Origin: CAZAPO01 sp044841755
GTDB lineage: Bacteria > Bacteroidota > Bacteroidia > Flavobacteriales > Flavobacteriaceae
Reading direction: 5' to 3'
DNA: 64,000 nt
NCBI GenBank assembly: GCA_044841755.1
Contig: JAXOFM010000002.1
Location: forward strand, 468,798 to 532,797
The first letter of the stretch is position 1. The number at the start of each line of letters is the position of its first letter. The position numbers were made by a program, and so were the translations under genes. Below the pieces are notes generated by a model. The model made no database searches. It was not told the DNA's origin and worked only from the letters and a program-made list of their open reading frames with translations. Shown here one piece after another: positions 52,801 to 60,900 of the stretch.

Positions 52801-52994
52801 ACTTCGGTAACTTATTAAGTTCAGATTGGGGATTAATCCAACAACCAAATAACGTTCAACCAATTGGTGTAAGCGTTGACGGAACAGGAACTCCAACATA
52901 TACATTCAATGAAAATCAAACAGAAACATTTGGTTACGATTCTAGTTTAGCTTCTAGATGGCAAATGCAGTTTGGTTTACGTTATATTTTCTAA
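49839..52994 (+). CDS. Oar-like TonB-dependent outer-membrane receptor
   Basis: A 1051-residue receptor. After a signal peptide ending AFAQ (residue 20) comes a carboxypeptidase-like beta-sandwich (about 25-105: IKGLVLDENSQPLPGANIVA). A plug domain follows, with EAVVITGSSG and then RRELTRLPTITRSASDFTRL. The long barrel contains GTVYGFYRNEDFTGSK and ends RWQMQFGLRYIF, with a terminal Phe typical of outer-membrane proteins. This layout is that of Oar-type receptors, some of which move proteins or peptides. No SusD partner follows, so it is not a SusCD glycan importer. The ligand is unknown. Confidence 0.92.
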   Translation: MKKVIFSLLFVFVGSIAFAQVTTSNIKGLVLDENSQPLPGANIVAVHTPTGTKYGAATNFDGRYNLLNLRVGGPYTITVSYIGYKEQTFNDVFLTLGKTENVDINMVPDSQQLEAVVITGSSGTGTFGSDRTGAQTSVGRRELTRLPTITRSASDFTRLEPTASNGSFGGRNDQFNNFSLDGAIFNNPFGLDAATPGGQTDAQPVSLDAIDQIQVSTAPYDVTQAGFTGAAVNAVTKSGTNEFYGTVYGFYRNEDFTGSKVKGDKIFVPKLLQSQVGASVGGPIVKNKLFFFANFEKDDREDLGSSWTPSGGGINSSRVSETDLRTVQTALSNIVIGQDAGGNNIFYNPGAYEGFVYDTESKKAIFKLDWNINDKNRLAIIYNWLDASKEKPAHPTALGFRGPSASTLQFENAGYQINNVLNSVQVELNSTLSDEASNKFQFGYSHFDDFRNPMSSPAPSITITKDGSNYIIAGHEPFSINNRLDQKVLQFSNNLNFYKGDHTYTVGFAFEKFQFDNSFNLGVYGAQGVFFPTTSMSDFQSMVDAGTIGAFLQPQFDGAIAAHNALSAAGEGNPGGWALAETNVGQMSFYMQDEWNVSDKLKLTYGVRFDKPLFFDSAEKAQDVIDNACCYVPSIPYVNPNNGQTVFLDNTQMPNNDWIISPRIGFNYDVNGDDTLQLRGGSGFFTGRFPFVWLGNQIGNPNVFFYQMVDPDYKFPKVWRTNFGVDKRFNNGLIVTTDLSYTKDINGAHVQNWGLTDPSGVLNSVDRRPIYTAGDVINNAYVFSNSDKGRIWNASVKAQKTFEDGLYASVAYSYLNSKDVNSIEAEITGDAFVFNPALGNVNNDRLGYSKYGDTHRIIGVASKKWTYGDDKWGTTLSTFVEYARGGRFSYTYGGDINGDGSGLNDLIYIPTESEIGQMNFSGAGQGAAFNQYIAQDDYLSGRRGQYAERYGALSPWRGRVDIKFLQDYNFDVGGGKTNTIQFSIDVLNFGNLLSSDWGLIQQPNNVQPIGVSVDGTGTPTYTFNENQTETFGYDSSLASRWQMQFGLRYIF

Positions 52995-53020
52995 GAAAAA
53001 CGAATATATATATGTAAATT

Positions 53021-53052
53021 TGCGCTCCTAATTTTAGGAGCGCATTTTTTTT
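53021..53052 (+). terminator. Intrinsic terminator after the Oar-like receptor
   Basis: A perfect 10-bp stem (TGCGCTCCTA / TAGGAGCGCA) with an ATTT loop and eight T. It ends only 8 nt before the next start codon. Confidence 0.93.
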
Positions 53053-53059
53053 ATAGAAT

Positions 53060-53530
53060 ATGAAATATATAAGGTTAACAAAGGAACAGTTTGAGGAATT
53101 ACATGAGGAGTTCATTAACTTTTTAGCTACACAATCAATAACTGCTGAAGAATGGCTAGATATTAAAGAAAATAAGCCGAAGGTAGCAGAAGAGGAACTA
53201 GATGTGTTTAGTGATCTAGTTTGGGAAGGTGTGCTGACACAAGCTAAATATTTAGAGAACCTTTCTCCTCAGCATATGTATTTGTTTCATTTAGCTGAAG
53301 AACAAATTGAATTGGTAGGACTAAAATTAACAACTACCGAAGTTGATCTTACTACTAGAGAAGGCTTTTCGTGGTTACGCGAGAACTTAATGGACGATGC
53401 TGTGGAGTTGTTTCAAGCCAAAAAGGACTACTCTAACGATAGACAATTAGATAAGTTTGCTCTTATCCAACAAGGTGCTATGATTACAAAAGGAGATTTA
53501 TTCAAGTATTTTGATAAGCTTGTTGGGTAA
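53060..53530 (+). CDS. Conserved cytoplasmic protein (possibly DUF6495)
   Basis: A 156-residue acidic, helical protein without signal or membrane segment. It opens with MKYIRLTKEQFEELHEEFIN and contains ITAEEWLDIKE, VFSDLVWEGVLTQAKYLENL and REGFSWLRENLMDDAVELFQ. I recall similar Flavobacteriaceae proteins as DUF6495, function unknown; this match is from memory. It starts 8 nt after the preceding terminator, so its promoter must overlap that hairpin, or it depends on read-through. Confidence 0.78.
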   Translation: MKYIRLTKEQFEELHEEFINFLATQSITAEEWLDIKENKPKVAEEELDVFSDLVWEGVLTQAKYLENLSPQHMYLFHLAEEQIELVGLKLTTTEVDLTTREGFSWLRENLMDDAVELFQAKKDYSNDRQLDKFALIQQGAMITKGDLFKYFDKLVG

Positions 53531-53535
53531 AACTG

Positions 53536-54921
53536 CTACTCCTCAAGAATATTTGTCATCTCGTACATAATATCAATTAAAGCTGGAGTGTATTCACTAT
53601 TGGCTCCAGCATTCACAGATGTGATAACAACTTCTCCAATAATTTGTCTTCCTTTGAGCTTTCCGTCTTCATCTTGATGAATTCCTTCGATAGGATAGGC
53701 TTTTAAGTATTCTGCAAGTTGCTGATTAGAATATGATGTTTTTAATCCCCAAATAGCATGAAGAATTAAAGGTTCTCCTTTCTCATTATCACCTACATAT
53801 AACATATTATGACCAGGCTTTCTTAGAATGGTTAAAAAAGGAATGCCTCTTTCTTTGATGAGATTAATCTTTTCTTCTGAACTATTAGGAAATTCATACT
53901 TATGACCTAGAGTCATTTGATCTTTTGAGTCTCTAGGCAACCAAACTCTAAAAGTTCCCAATAAATCTCTAATCATAGATGAACAGTCTCTGTTTTCTAA
54001 ATAACCTCCCCATCCATAAGGTTTTCCAAGTAAATTAGAAACGAGTCCTTTTAAGTTCTGTTCATTAAAATTAAGATCGCTAAACGCGACAGATTTTTTT
54101 TCAATTTCAGCTGTCAAGATTTTTGCGTTTCGATTTTCATCTGCCGAAGCATATAAAACAGTAATATGATCTTGTTTATTTTCAATTTCATGATAAGGAA
54201 GAAGCATTCCAATTTTTGCATTGATGGCATAATTAGAAGTGGTATTACTCAAATTAAGATCATCGAATAATGGATGGCAGTAACTACCATTGTTCCATTG
54301 CGCAATAAACTCATCATCAACAATTGCCAAATCACGCATAGCGACCCAACCTTTATAATACGGACTTATGACATAGCACCACTGTTTATCTCTAGATAAA
54401 TGTACCATAAGTACAGGTGTGTTCGCCCATAAACCTGTTTCCTGGAAATAATCGAACGGATAGCCTTCACCAGCTTTTGAATAGACATCAAAACCTGGTT
54501 TAATGGTTGGAATTCTACGCAAATTGGTATGTGAAATAACAATACCTTTTTTGAGGAAATTAGGAAAATTCTCGATGCTACCATTGCTTACAATTGCGAC
54601 ACGTTGCTTTTTGGTATGTGTCTTTTTGTTTTCTCCAAACCACTCATCATCCTTAAGATAACTTTCTAAATAAGTGATTTCTTTTCCGGCAAACATGTTT
54701 AATGAATCGAGAAGTTGATCTGTTGATGCTTGCCATGGTAAAAAGAAATTATCAATAAATTTATTCTGTACCTCTTGGTCAATTTTGATCTGATTATTAG
54801 GATAGGTCAATTGATCGGGAGTATAGTTGTCAATTTTAATACTTAGATCTTGTGTTTGGTCATTTTTACAACTAAGTCCAAAACACAAAATAAATACAAC
54901 TAAAAAGAAGCGCATGTTCAT
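53536..54921 (-). CDS. NlpC/P60 peptidase lipoprotein with SH3 domains
   Basis: A 461-residue lipoprotein with the signal ending in GLSC, Cys18. The N-terminal part resembles the helical and SH3b domains of bacterial cell-wall hydrolases: SKAGEGYPFDYFQETGLWAN and HLSRDKQWCYVISPYYKGWV. The C40 catalytic domain starts near GKPYGWGGYLENRDCSSM, with the nucleophile cysteine in RDCSS, and the histidine follows in GHNMLYVG. It probably cuts between D-glutamate and diamino acid in peptidoglycan stems during recycling or remodelling. Convergent with the conserved gene (5 nt between stops). Confidence 0.92.
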   Translation of the reverse strand: MNMRFFLVVFILCFGLSCKNDQTQDLSIKIDNYTPDQLTYPNNQIKIDQEVQNKFIDNFFLPWQASTDQLLDSLNMFAGKEITYLESYLKDDEWFGENKKTHTKKQRVAIVSNGSIENFPNFLKKGIVISHTNLRRIPTIKPGFDVYSKAGEGYPFDYFQETGLWANTPVLMVHLSRDKQWCYVISPYYKGWVAMRDLAIVDDEFIAQWNNGSYCHPLFDDLNLSNTTSNYAINAKIGMLLPYHEIENKQDHITVLYASADENRNAKILTAEIEKKSVAFSDLNFNEQNLKGLVSNLLGKPYGWGGYLENRDCSSMIRDLLGTFRVWLPRDSKDQMTLGHKYEFPNSSEEKINLIKERGIPFLTILRKPGHNMLYVGDNEKGEPLILHAIWGLKTSYSNQQLAEYLKAYPIEGIHQDEDGKLKGRQIIGEVVITSVNAGANSEYTPALIDIMYEMTNILEE

Positions 54922-55076
54922 GCTATTATTTTTATAATGATCAAATATAAGTATTGAGATTCACCTACAATAGTATGATTATGCAATTGTTGGTGATAGA
55001 TGAAATTAATTACTAGTAATTTAGTTTAAAAGGAATAGATGCTTATTTTTAAAGACGAAATTAAGTTAAGTGAAAT

Positions 55077-56414
55077 ATGACGAATAACAGTAATTTAAAA
55101 GCTTTTATAACCCTATTAATCTTTTTAATAATGTTCCCTGTACGAGCGCAAGACCAGCTCGATGGTTTGCATCATTGGGAAATTCCAAGTAAGGATCCAG
55201 ATAGAATTATATTAACATTTCATGGTGATCCTGCAACAAATAGAGCCGTTACATGGCGTACCGACGTGATTATAACGAAAGCGGTAGCACAAATTGCTGA
55301 AGCAACTGTAAACTCTGGATTTACAACCAATGTAAAGATAATAAATGCGGTAACAGAAGTATTTGATTTGGGATTATATAAAGGGAATGTACCAATGAAA
55401 GTACATTATCATAGTGCAATATTTAAAGATTTAAAGCCTAATACACTTTATGTGTATAGAGTAGGAGATGGTGATAAATATTGGTCGGAGTGGATTCAAT
55501 TTAGAACAGCAAAGAAAGCATATGCGCCAACTAAGTTTGTGTATTTTGGAGATGCGCAAAATAATGTTCTATCGCATTGGTCGCGAGTAATTAGAATGGC
55601 ATATCAAACCGCTCCTGACGCATCTTTTGTTATTCATGCAGGAGATCTTATCAATAGCGCACATCGTGATTATGAGTGGGCAGAATGGTACAAAGCAGGA
55701 GGTTTTATTCATAGTCAATGGACAGCAATACCAGTAGTGGGGAACCACGAGTTTAGATCAATTGTTGATGGCGAACCAAGAAAACTTTCTTTACAATGGC
55801 AACCACAGTTTACACTTCCTGTGGAAGAGAAGTTAAATGAAAAACTTCATGAAACGGTTTACACAATCGATTATCAGGATATTAGAATTATTGTACTAAA
55901 TTCTAATGATATGCTTGAAGAACAATCAAAGTATGTTGAAAAGCAACTTAGAAAATCAAAAGCGAAATGGAATATCATCACTTGTCATCATTCTGTGTTT
56001 TCTCCAGCAAAAGGGAGAGATTTTAAATTTGCTCGTGAGCATTGGAAACCAATTTTTGATAAATATGGCGTTGATTTGGTACTTAATGGTCATGATCATA
56101 CCTACGCTAGAGGTCATGTTCCTATTAGAACAAGAGATGCAACTAAGCGTGGAGGTTTAGGAACAGTATATGTTACTTCTGTGAGTGGACCTAAGCAATA
56201 CGGACTAGATAACAATCAGTTAAAGGTGTACAAAGCAGATGGTTATAAAAGAGACAATGATGCAGAACAAACACAGTTTTTTCAGGTTATTACTGTAGAA
56301 GGTAATAAGCTTACCTATGTTGCATATACTGCTCTAGGAGAAGAATATGATCGTGCTGTAATTACCAAGAACTTCAAAACTGGAAAGAAAAAGTTAGTTC
56401 AGAATAAAGAGTAA
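55077..56414 (+). CDS. Purple acid phosphatase-like metallophosphoesterase
   Basis: A 445-residue exported protein (signal ending VRAQ, about residue 24). An N-terminal fibronectin-like domain (FHGDPATNRAVTWRTD) leads into the metallophosphatase core: VYFGDAQ, IHAGDLINSAHRDYEW, VVGNHEF, ITCHHSVFSPAKG and NGHDHTYARGH supply the metal-binding Asp, Asn and His residues in the usual order. It would release phosphate from organic esters in the periplasm or outside. Single-gene unit upstream of hisS. Confidence 0.93.
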   Translation: MTNNSNLKAFITLLIFLIMFPVRAQDQLDGLHHWEIPSKDPDRIILTFHGDPATNRAVTWRTDVIITKAVAQIAEATVNSGFTTNVKIINAVTEVFDLGLYKGNVPMKVHYHSAIFKDLKPNTLYVYRVGDGDKYWSEWIQFRTAKKAYAPTKFVYFGDAQNNVLSHWSRVIRMAYQTAPDASFVIHAGDLINSAHRDYEWAEWYKAGGFIHSQWTAIPVVGNHEFRSIVDGEPRKLSLQWQPQFTLPVEEKLNEKLHETVYTIDYQDIRIIVLNSNDMLEEQSKYVEKQLRKSKAKWNIITCHHSVFSPAKGRDFKFAREHWKPIFDKYGVDLVLNGHDHTYARGHVPIRTRDATKRGGLGTVYVTSVSGPKQYGLDNNQLKVYKADGYKRDNDAEQTQFFQVITVEGNKLTYVAYTALGEEYDRAVITKNFKTGKKKLVQNKE

Positions 56415-56445
56415 AATTGATTTCTCATTCAGTTTACGAATATTC

Positions 56446-56476
56446 TTGAAATTAGCACAAAAAAGCAATATTTTTG
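56446..56476 (+). promoter_or_regulatory. hisS promoter
   Basis: TTG (56446-56448), 20 nt, TATTTTTG (56469-56476): full match at ideal spacing. The leader of about 65 nt ends with a small hairpin, TTCCTGC/GTAGGAA (56523-56540), just before the ATG. Confidence 0.72.
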
Positions 56477-56546
56477 ACCGAAAGAATTTTGCTTCTTTTT
56501 TAATTGAATAATCACATAAAAGATTCCTGCAAGTGTAGGAAATAGT

Positions 56547-57917
56547 ATGGCACAAAAACCAAGCATTCCAAAAGGTACCAGAGACTTTAATCCAGAGCAA
56601 GTAGCAAAGCGAAACTATATAATTTCGACTATTAAAAATAGTTTTGAACGTTTTGGATTTCAACCTATTGAAACTCCAAGTTTTGAGAATTCTGAAACCT
56701 TAATGGGAAAGTATGGTGAAGAAGGGGATAGACTAATTTTTAAAATTTTAAATTCAGGAGATTATTTGTCTAAAGTTGATGAAACACTTTATTCAGAAAA
56801 GAATTCAAATAAGATAACATCAAAAATCTCAGAAAAAGCGCTTCGTTATGATCTTACTGTGCCTTTTGCTAGGTATGTAGTGCAACATCAAAATGATATT
56901 GTATTTCCGTTTAAGCGTTATCAAGTACAGCCTGTATGGAGAGCAGATAGACCACAAAAAGGACGTTTTAGAGAGTTTTACCAGTGTGATGCAGATGTAG
57001 TTGGTTCTAAGTCCTTATGGCAAGAAGTTGAGTTTGTACAATTGTATGATGAGGTTTTCACTAATCTTAGTTTAAAAGATGTTACCATCAAGATCAATAA
57101 TCGTAAAATACTTTCAGGAATTGCAGAGGTTATTGGAGCAAAAGAAAAATTGATAGATTTTACGGTTGCTCTTGATAAATTAGATAAAATAGGAGAGGAG
57201 AAGGTAAAGTCAGAAATGCTTACTAAAGGGATTCCGCAAGAAGGCATTCAGAAATTACAACCACTGTTTAGCTTGTCTGGAGAGTTTAATTCGCAAATAG
57301 CATCTTTAAAATCAATTTTAAGTACTTCTGAAGAAGGATTAAAAGGAATTGAAGAACTAGAGTTTATTGATAATGCCATTACTACTTTAGGGTTGAAATC
57401 CGCTAAGCTTGAACTTGATGTGACATTGGCTAGAGGACTTAATTATTATACAGGTGCGATTTTTGAAGTTGCTGCTCCAAAAGGTGTACAAATGGGATCA
57501 ATAGGTGGCGGAGGTCGTTATGATGATCTAACAGGAATTTTTGGGCTTAAAGATGTAAGTGGTGTTGGGATAAGTTTTGGATTGGATAGAATTTATTTGG
57601 TTTTAGAAGAATTAAATTTGTTTCCAGAAACAGTTAGTAATAAAGTAGAAGTGCTATTTATCAACTTTGGAGAAAAGGAAGGATTATATTCTTTGCAAGC
57701 TATTAAAGAATTACGAAATAATGGTATTAACGCCGAATTGTATCCAGATAATGCCAAAATGAAAAAACAAATGACCTATGCTAACAGAAAAGAAATTCCT
57801 TTTGTAGTTTTGGTTGGTGAAACTGAACTTAATAGCAATAGTTATACTCTTAAGAATATGAGTTCAGGTGAACAATCTCAATTGTCACTTAAAGAGTTAG
57901 TAGGTAGACTTAAATAG
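56547..57917 (+). CDS. hisS: Histidyl-tRNA synthetase
   Basis: A 456-residue class II synthetase. Motif 1 region is PSIPKGTRDFNPEQVAKRNY, motif 2 is YQVQPVWRADRPQKGRFREF, and the histidine-specific blocks are LARGLNYYTGAIFEV and GGGGRYDDLTG. The C-terminal anticodon-binding domain runs from about residue 365 (KVEVLFINFGEKEGL to ELVGRL). It charges tRNA-His. The start is the ATG at 56547 after a strong promoter. The large T9SS gene converges on it with 7 nt between stops. Confidence 0.97.
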   Translation: MAQKPSIPKGTRDFNPEQVAKRNYIISTIKNSFERFGFQPIETPSFENSETLMGKYGEEGDRLIFKILNSGDYLSKVDETLYSEKNSNKITSKISEKALRYDLTVPFARYVVQHQNDIVFPFKRYQVQPVWRADRPQKGRFREFYQCDADVVGSKSLWQEVEFVQLYDEVFTNLSLKDVTIKINNRKILSGIAEVIGAKEKLIDFTVALDKLDKIGEEKVKSEMLTKGIPQEGIQKLQPLFSLSGEFNSQIASLKSILSTSEEGLKGIEELEFIDNAITTLGLKSAKLELDVTLARGLNYYTGAIFEVAAPKGVQMGSIGGGGRYDDLTGIFGLKDVSGVGISFGLDRIYLVLEELNLFPETVSNKVEVLFINFGEKEGLYSLQAIKELRNNGINAELYPDNAKMKKQMTYANRKEIPFVVLVGETELNSNSYTLKNMSSGEQSQLSLKELVGRLK

Positions 57918-57924
57918 AAACTCC

Positions 57925-60900
57925 TTACTTAACAATAACTTTTTTAGAAACACTTCCCTTATCAGTAATTACACTGATGATATAGGCACCAGTACTTAAC
58001 TGACTTGGTTTTAAGTTTATGTGATTTGCTGCTTTATTAAACTTTCTAGAAGAAAATACTTCTTGACCGAGCATATTGACCATGTAAACAGTTGTGATTT
58101 TGTGACCTTTCGGATTATTGATTATAATACTCTTTTCTGAATTAGAGTAAAATATATCAACCGTTTTTGAATCAATTTCATCAATACTAAGACTTGAATT
58201 GTTAAATATTAGCTCAAATCTTTCTAGATATTCACCAGCTTCAAGGTTTATTTTAAAAGTCATGAGGTTTAAATCATGAAAGGTATTTAATTCCTTATCG
58301 TGAAAAAATATGTCTAAACTATCTGGTATGTTCTCTAGCTCATCTATTTTAATTGATACTTCTCCTTGTTGACTTATTTTTAGACCAAGTGGAAATACGT
58401 TGGAATCTTCAAAATTATTTACAGCTTGTATTATATATTTTTTATCGTTTGCTACCCAAAACATGTCTTCAGTATTGTTCTCAATAAGAGGGCCATCATA
58501 GCCTCTATCAAAAATAGGAGAAGCATTTTCATCAGTTCCTAATAACAGTTGTCTATTATACCCCTTAGGTGAACTAAGCATTAACCTTATTTTTGATCTA
58601 GTGTCTAAAGTAGAGCTTCTACTATTAGAAGCTTCGGTATTTTCTTTACTCTTTTTATTATTGGCTCGCATAAAAATTGATGAACCTAAAGACTCAGTTT
58701 TAAAAGTACGTTGGCTGTTTTTAAATGTTACTGTTCCACCATCATCTGCGGTAACAAAAAATCCTTGCCCAACAGGAACGAATTGTTCAGGTTCTTTTGA
58801 ACCAATGGCTCCATTGTTATTTATACGTATGTCATTAGAGATGGCAACGGTTCCTCCTAACAATGTGTAAGTTGCATAACCTCCTTGATACTCACCTAAA
58901 TAATGAGTAGAAGATGCAAAATGATCCCAGAAGTATAGAGCTCCATCAATAATATTGGATGCGGCTCTACCCGGACCATCACTAATATTATCAAGGATAA
59001 ATTCATCTGCATCAATAGCGGATGCATAAGGATTACCAATAAGATAATCATTACCAGTAGAGAGTGTTAAGGTAATATCACCATTATGAGGTTTTCCGTT
59101 AAAAACGTAATTCTGTTCATTGGTGATTATACCACCAGTATCGGCAGTACCTTTCATAGTAAATCCTTCTCCAGGTTGCAATGAACCTGTACTACGTACA
59201 TGTTGCCAAGAAGGATAGTTATCACTTATCTGGTTGGCATATTTCCATATCCAATAATCGGCAATGGTAATAGGAGGGCCTGTACTACCATTATAGCCAG
59301 AGGTCGACCAGTTTATAGTAATTGGATTAGAAGCATCAGTTCCATCTTTCATTACATCTGGTAAAGTGTAATTATTATTATTAGAAATTGTATTACTAAT
59401 ACCAACGGGAGCAGCCCAGTAATTATATGTATAGAAATCTTGTGTTCCTTGTTGATCACGTTCTATAATACCTCCAGAGGAAATATCAAGTATACTGCCC
59501 TCAGATTGTATTAGTTGTGACTCTCCTTCAAGATCTAATGTTCCATCAAGCTTTAAATAATTGGTTATCGTTAATCCGTTACCAGAATCTAACTCGTGAG
59601 AACCATTAACAGTGAGTTCATTGTTGTTTACTATTAGCCCAAGTACCTCTCGTTCTCTACTTAAGTTATCATAAGTGTCAATAGCGACATCGTGATCAGT
59701 TTGAACAATGTTCCAAGTTATTATGGTGCTTCCATCTATTCCTACAGCATTTGGACTATCCCACACAGTATCACCATATGTCCATGGTGTCGTGGCGGTA
59801 GTATCATTCCAATTTCCATTAGCCTTTGTAGTGTAAGGAAGCGGAGAGGTTTCATCTTGGGGTGTTGTGATATTTCTTAATTTACCATTAATTACTCCAT
59901 CTTTTATTTCTATAATATTACCACTAACAACATCACTTCCTTGATTCATCTGGTAATAACCTAATAGGTCTGTATTCCAGTTTAAATTGGAAATGTTCAT
60001 GGGTATTGTACTTCCTGATATATTGGCTCCATTTGCTTCAATTTCCTGATTCATCATTTCACGGATTTGCAATTGGGTTAAAGCAGTATTCCAAATACGA
60101 AGTTCATCTAACCATCCTGTAAAGTATTGAACCGGAGGATTAAATGGGGGAGATCCTGTCTGATCCATTGCCCCAACAATACAATCTAGATCATTAGCTG
60201 TTGGAAGGACACCAGCAACGCTGTTAACTTGTATACCATCAATATATAAGTAATAGTTACTGCCATCAAAAGTAATAGCAATATGATACCATCGATTAGT
60301 TGTTAAGGCATAGGGAGAAGCTATAGTTCCAGCAGCATTCCAATTAAAAGAAATAGTACTGTTCACTAGCTTAAGATCATAGCCAGTACCCATATTATCC
60401 AGATCGCGCTTTGAGAATATTCGTTGAGTACCAGAGAGCGATTCAGGTTTCACCCAGACTTCAATACTAAAGTTTGAATTAAAATCATAGTTGTCATTAA
60501 ATGAGATATAATCATTAGACCCATCAAAATCTATGTTCTCACAGTCGCTAGGTAAGCCAATGGTAACCTCATCTTCGGCACAAGTAATAGCCCATTTTAG
60601 TGTGTAGGTCTGTCCTGCTACTCCGTAAAAAATAGCATCTTCATCGTTAACATCAGAAAAGCTTCCTCCAATTCCAGATTCAATAGTCCATGTGCCAGTA
60701 TAACCAGCTGTGTTACTTGCAGCTAACTGTACTTCATTAGTTCCGCAGTATGCCGAAGCCACAATTTGATCCGGACCAGCATCAGCAGTGGTAGATTCGT
60801 TAATTGATACATAAGAAATAAATTTAGAAGTTACAGGATTGGTACAACCACCATCTGGTGTACTTGTAAATGTTAAAATGATCTTGAAAACTACGGGACC

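Noticed and set aside
53015..53022. TAAATTTG as a promoter for the conserved gene at 53060
   Set aside because: No TTG at the right distance, and the transcript would begin inside a strong terminator hairpin.
58601..58870. 89-residue plus-strand frame within the giant T9SS gene
   Set aside because: Antisense shadow in a long, domain-rich coding region.
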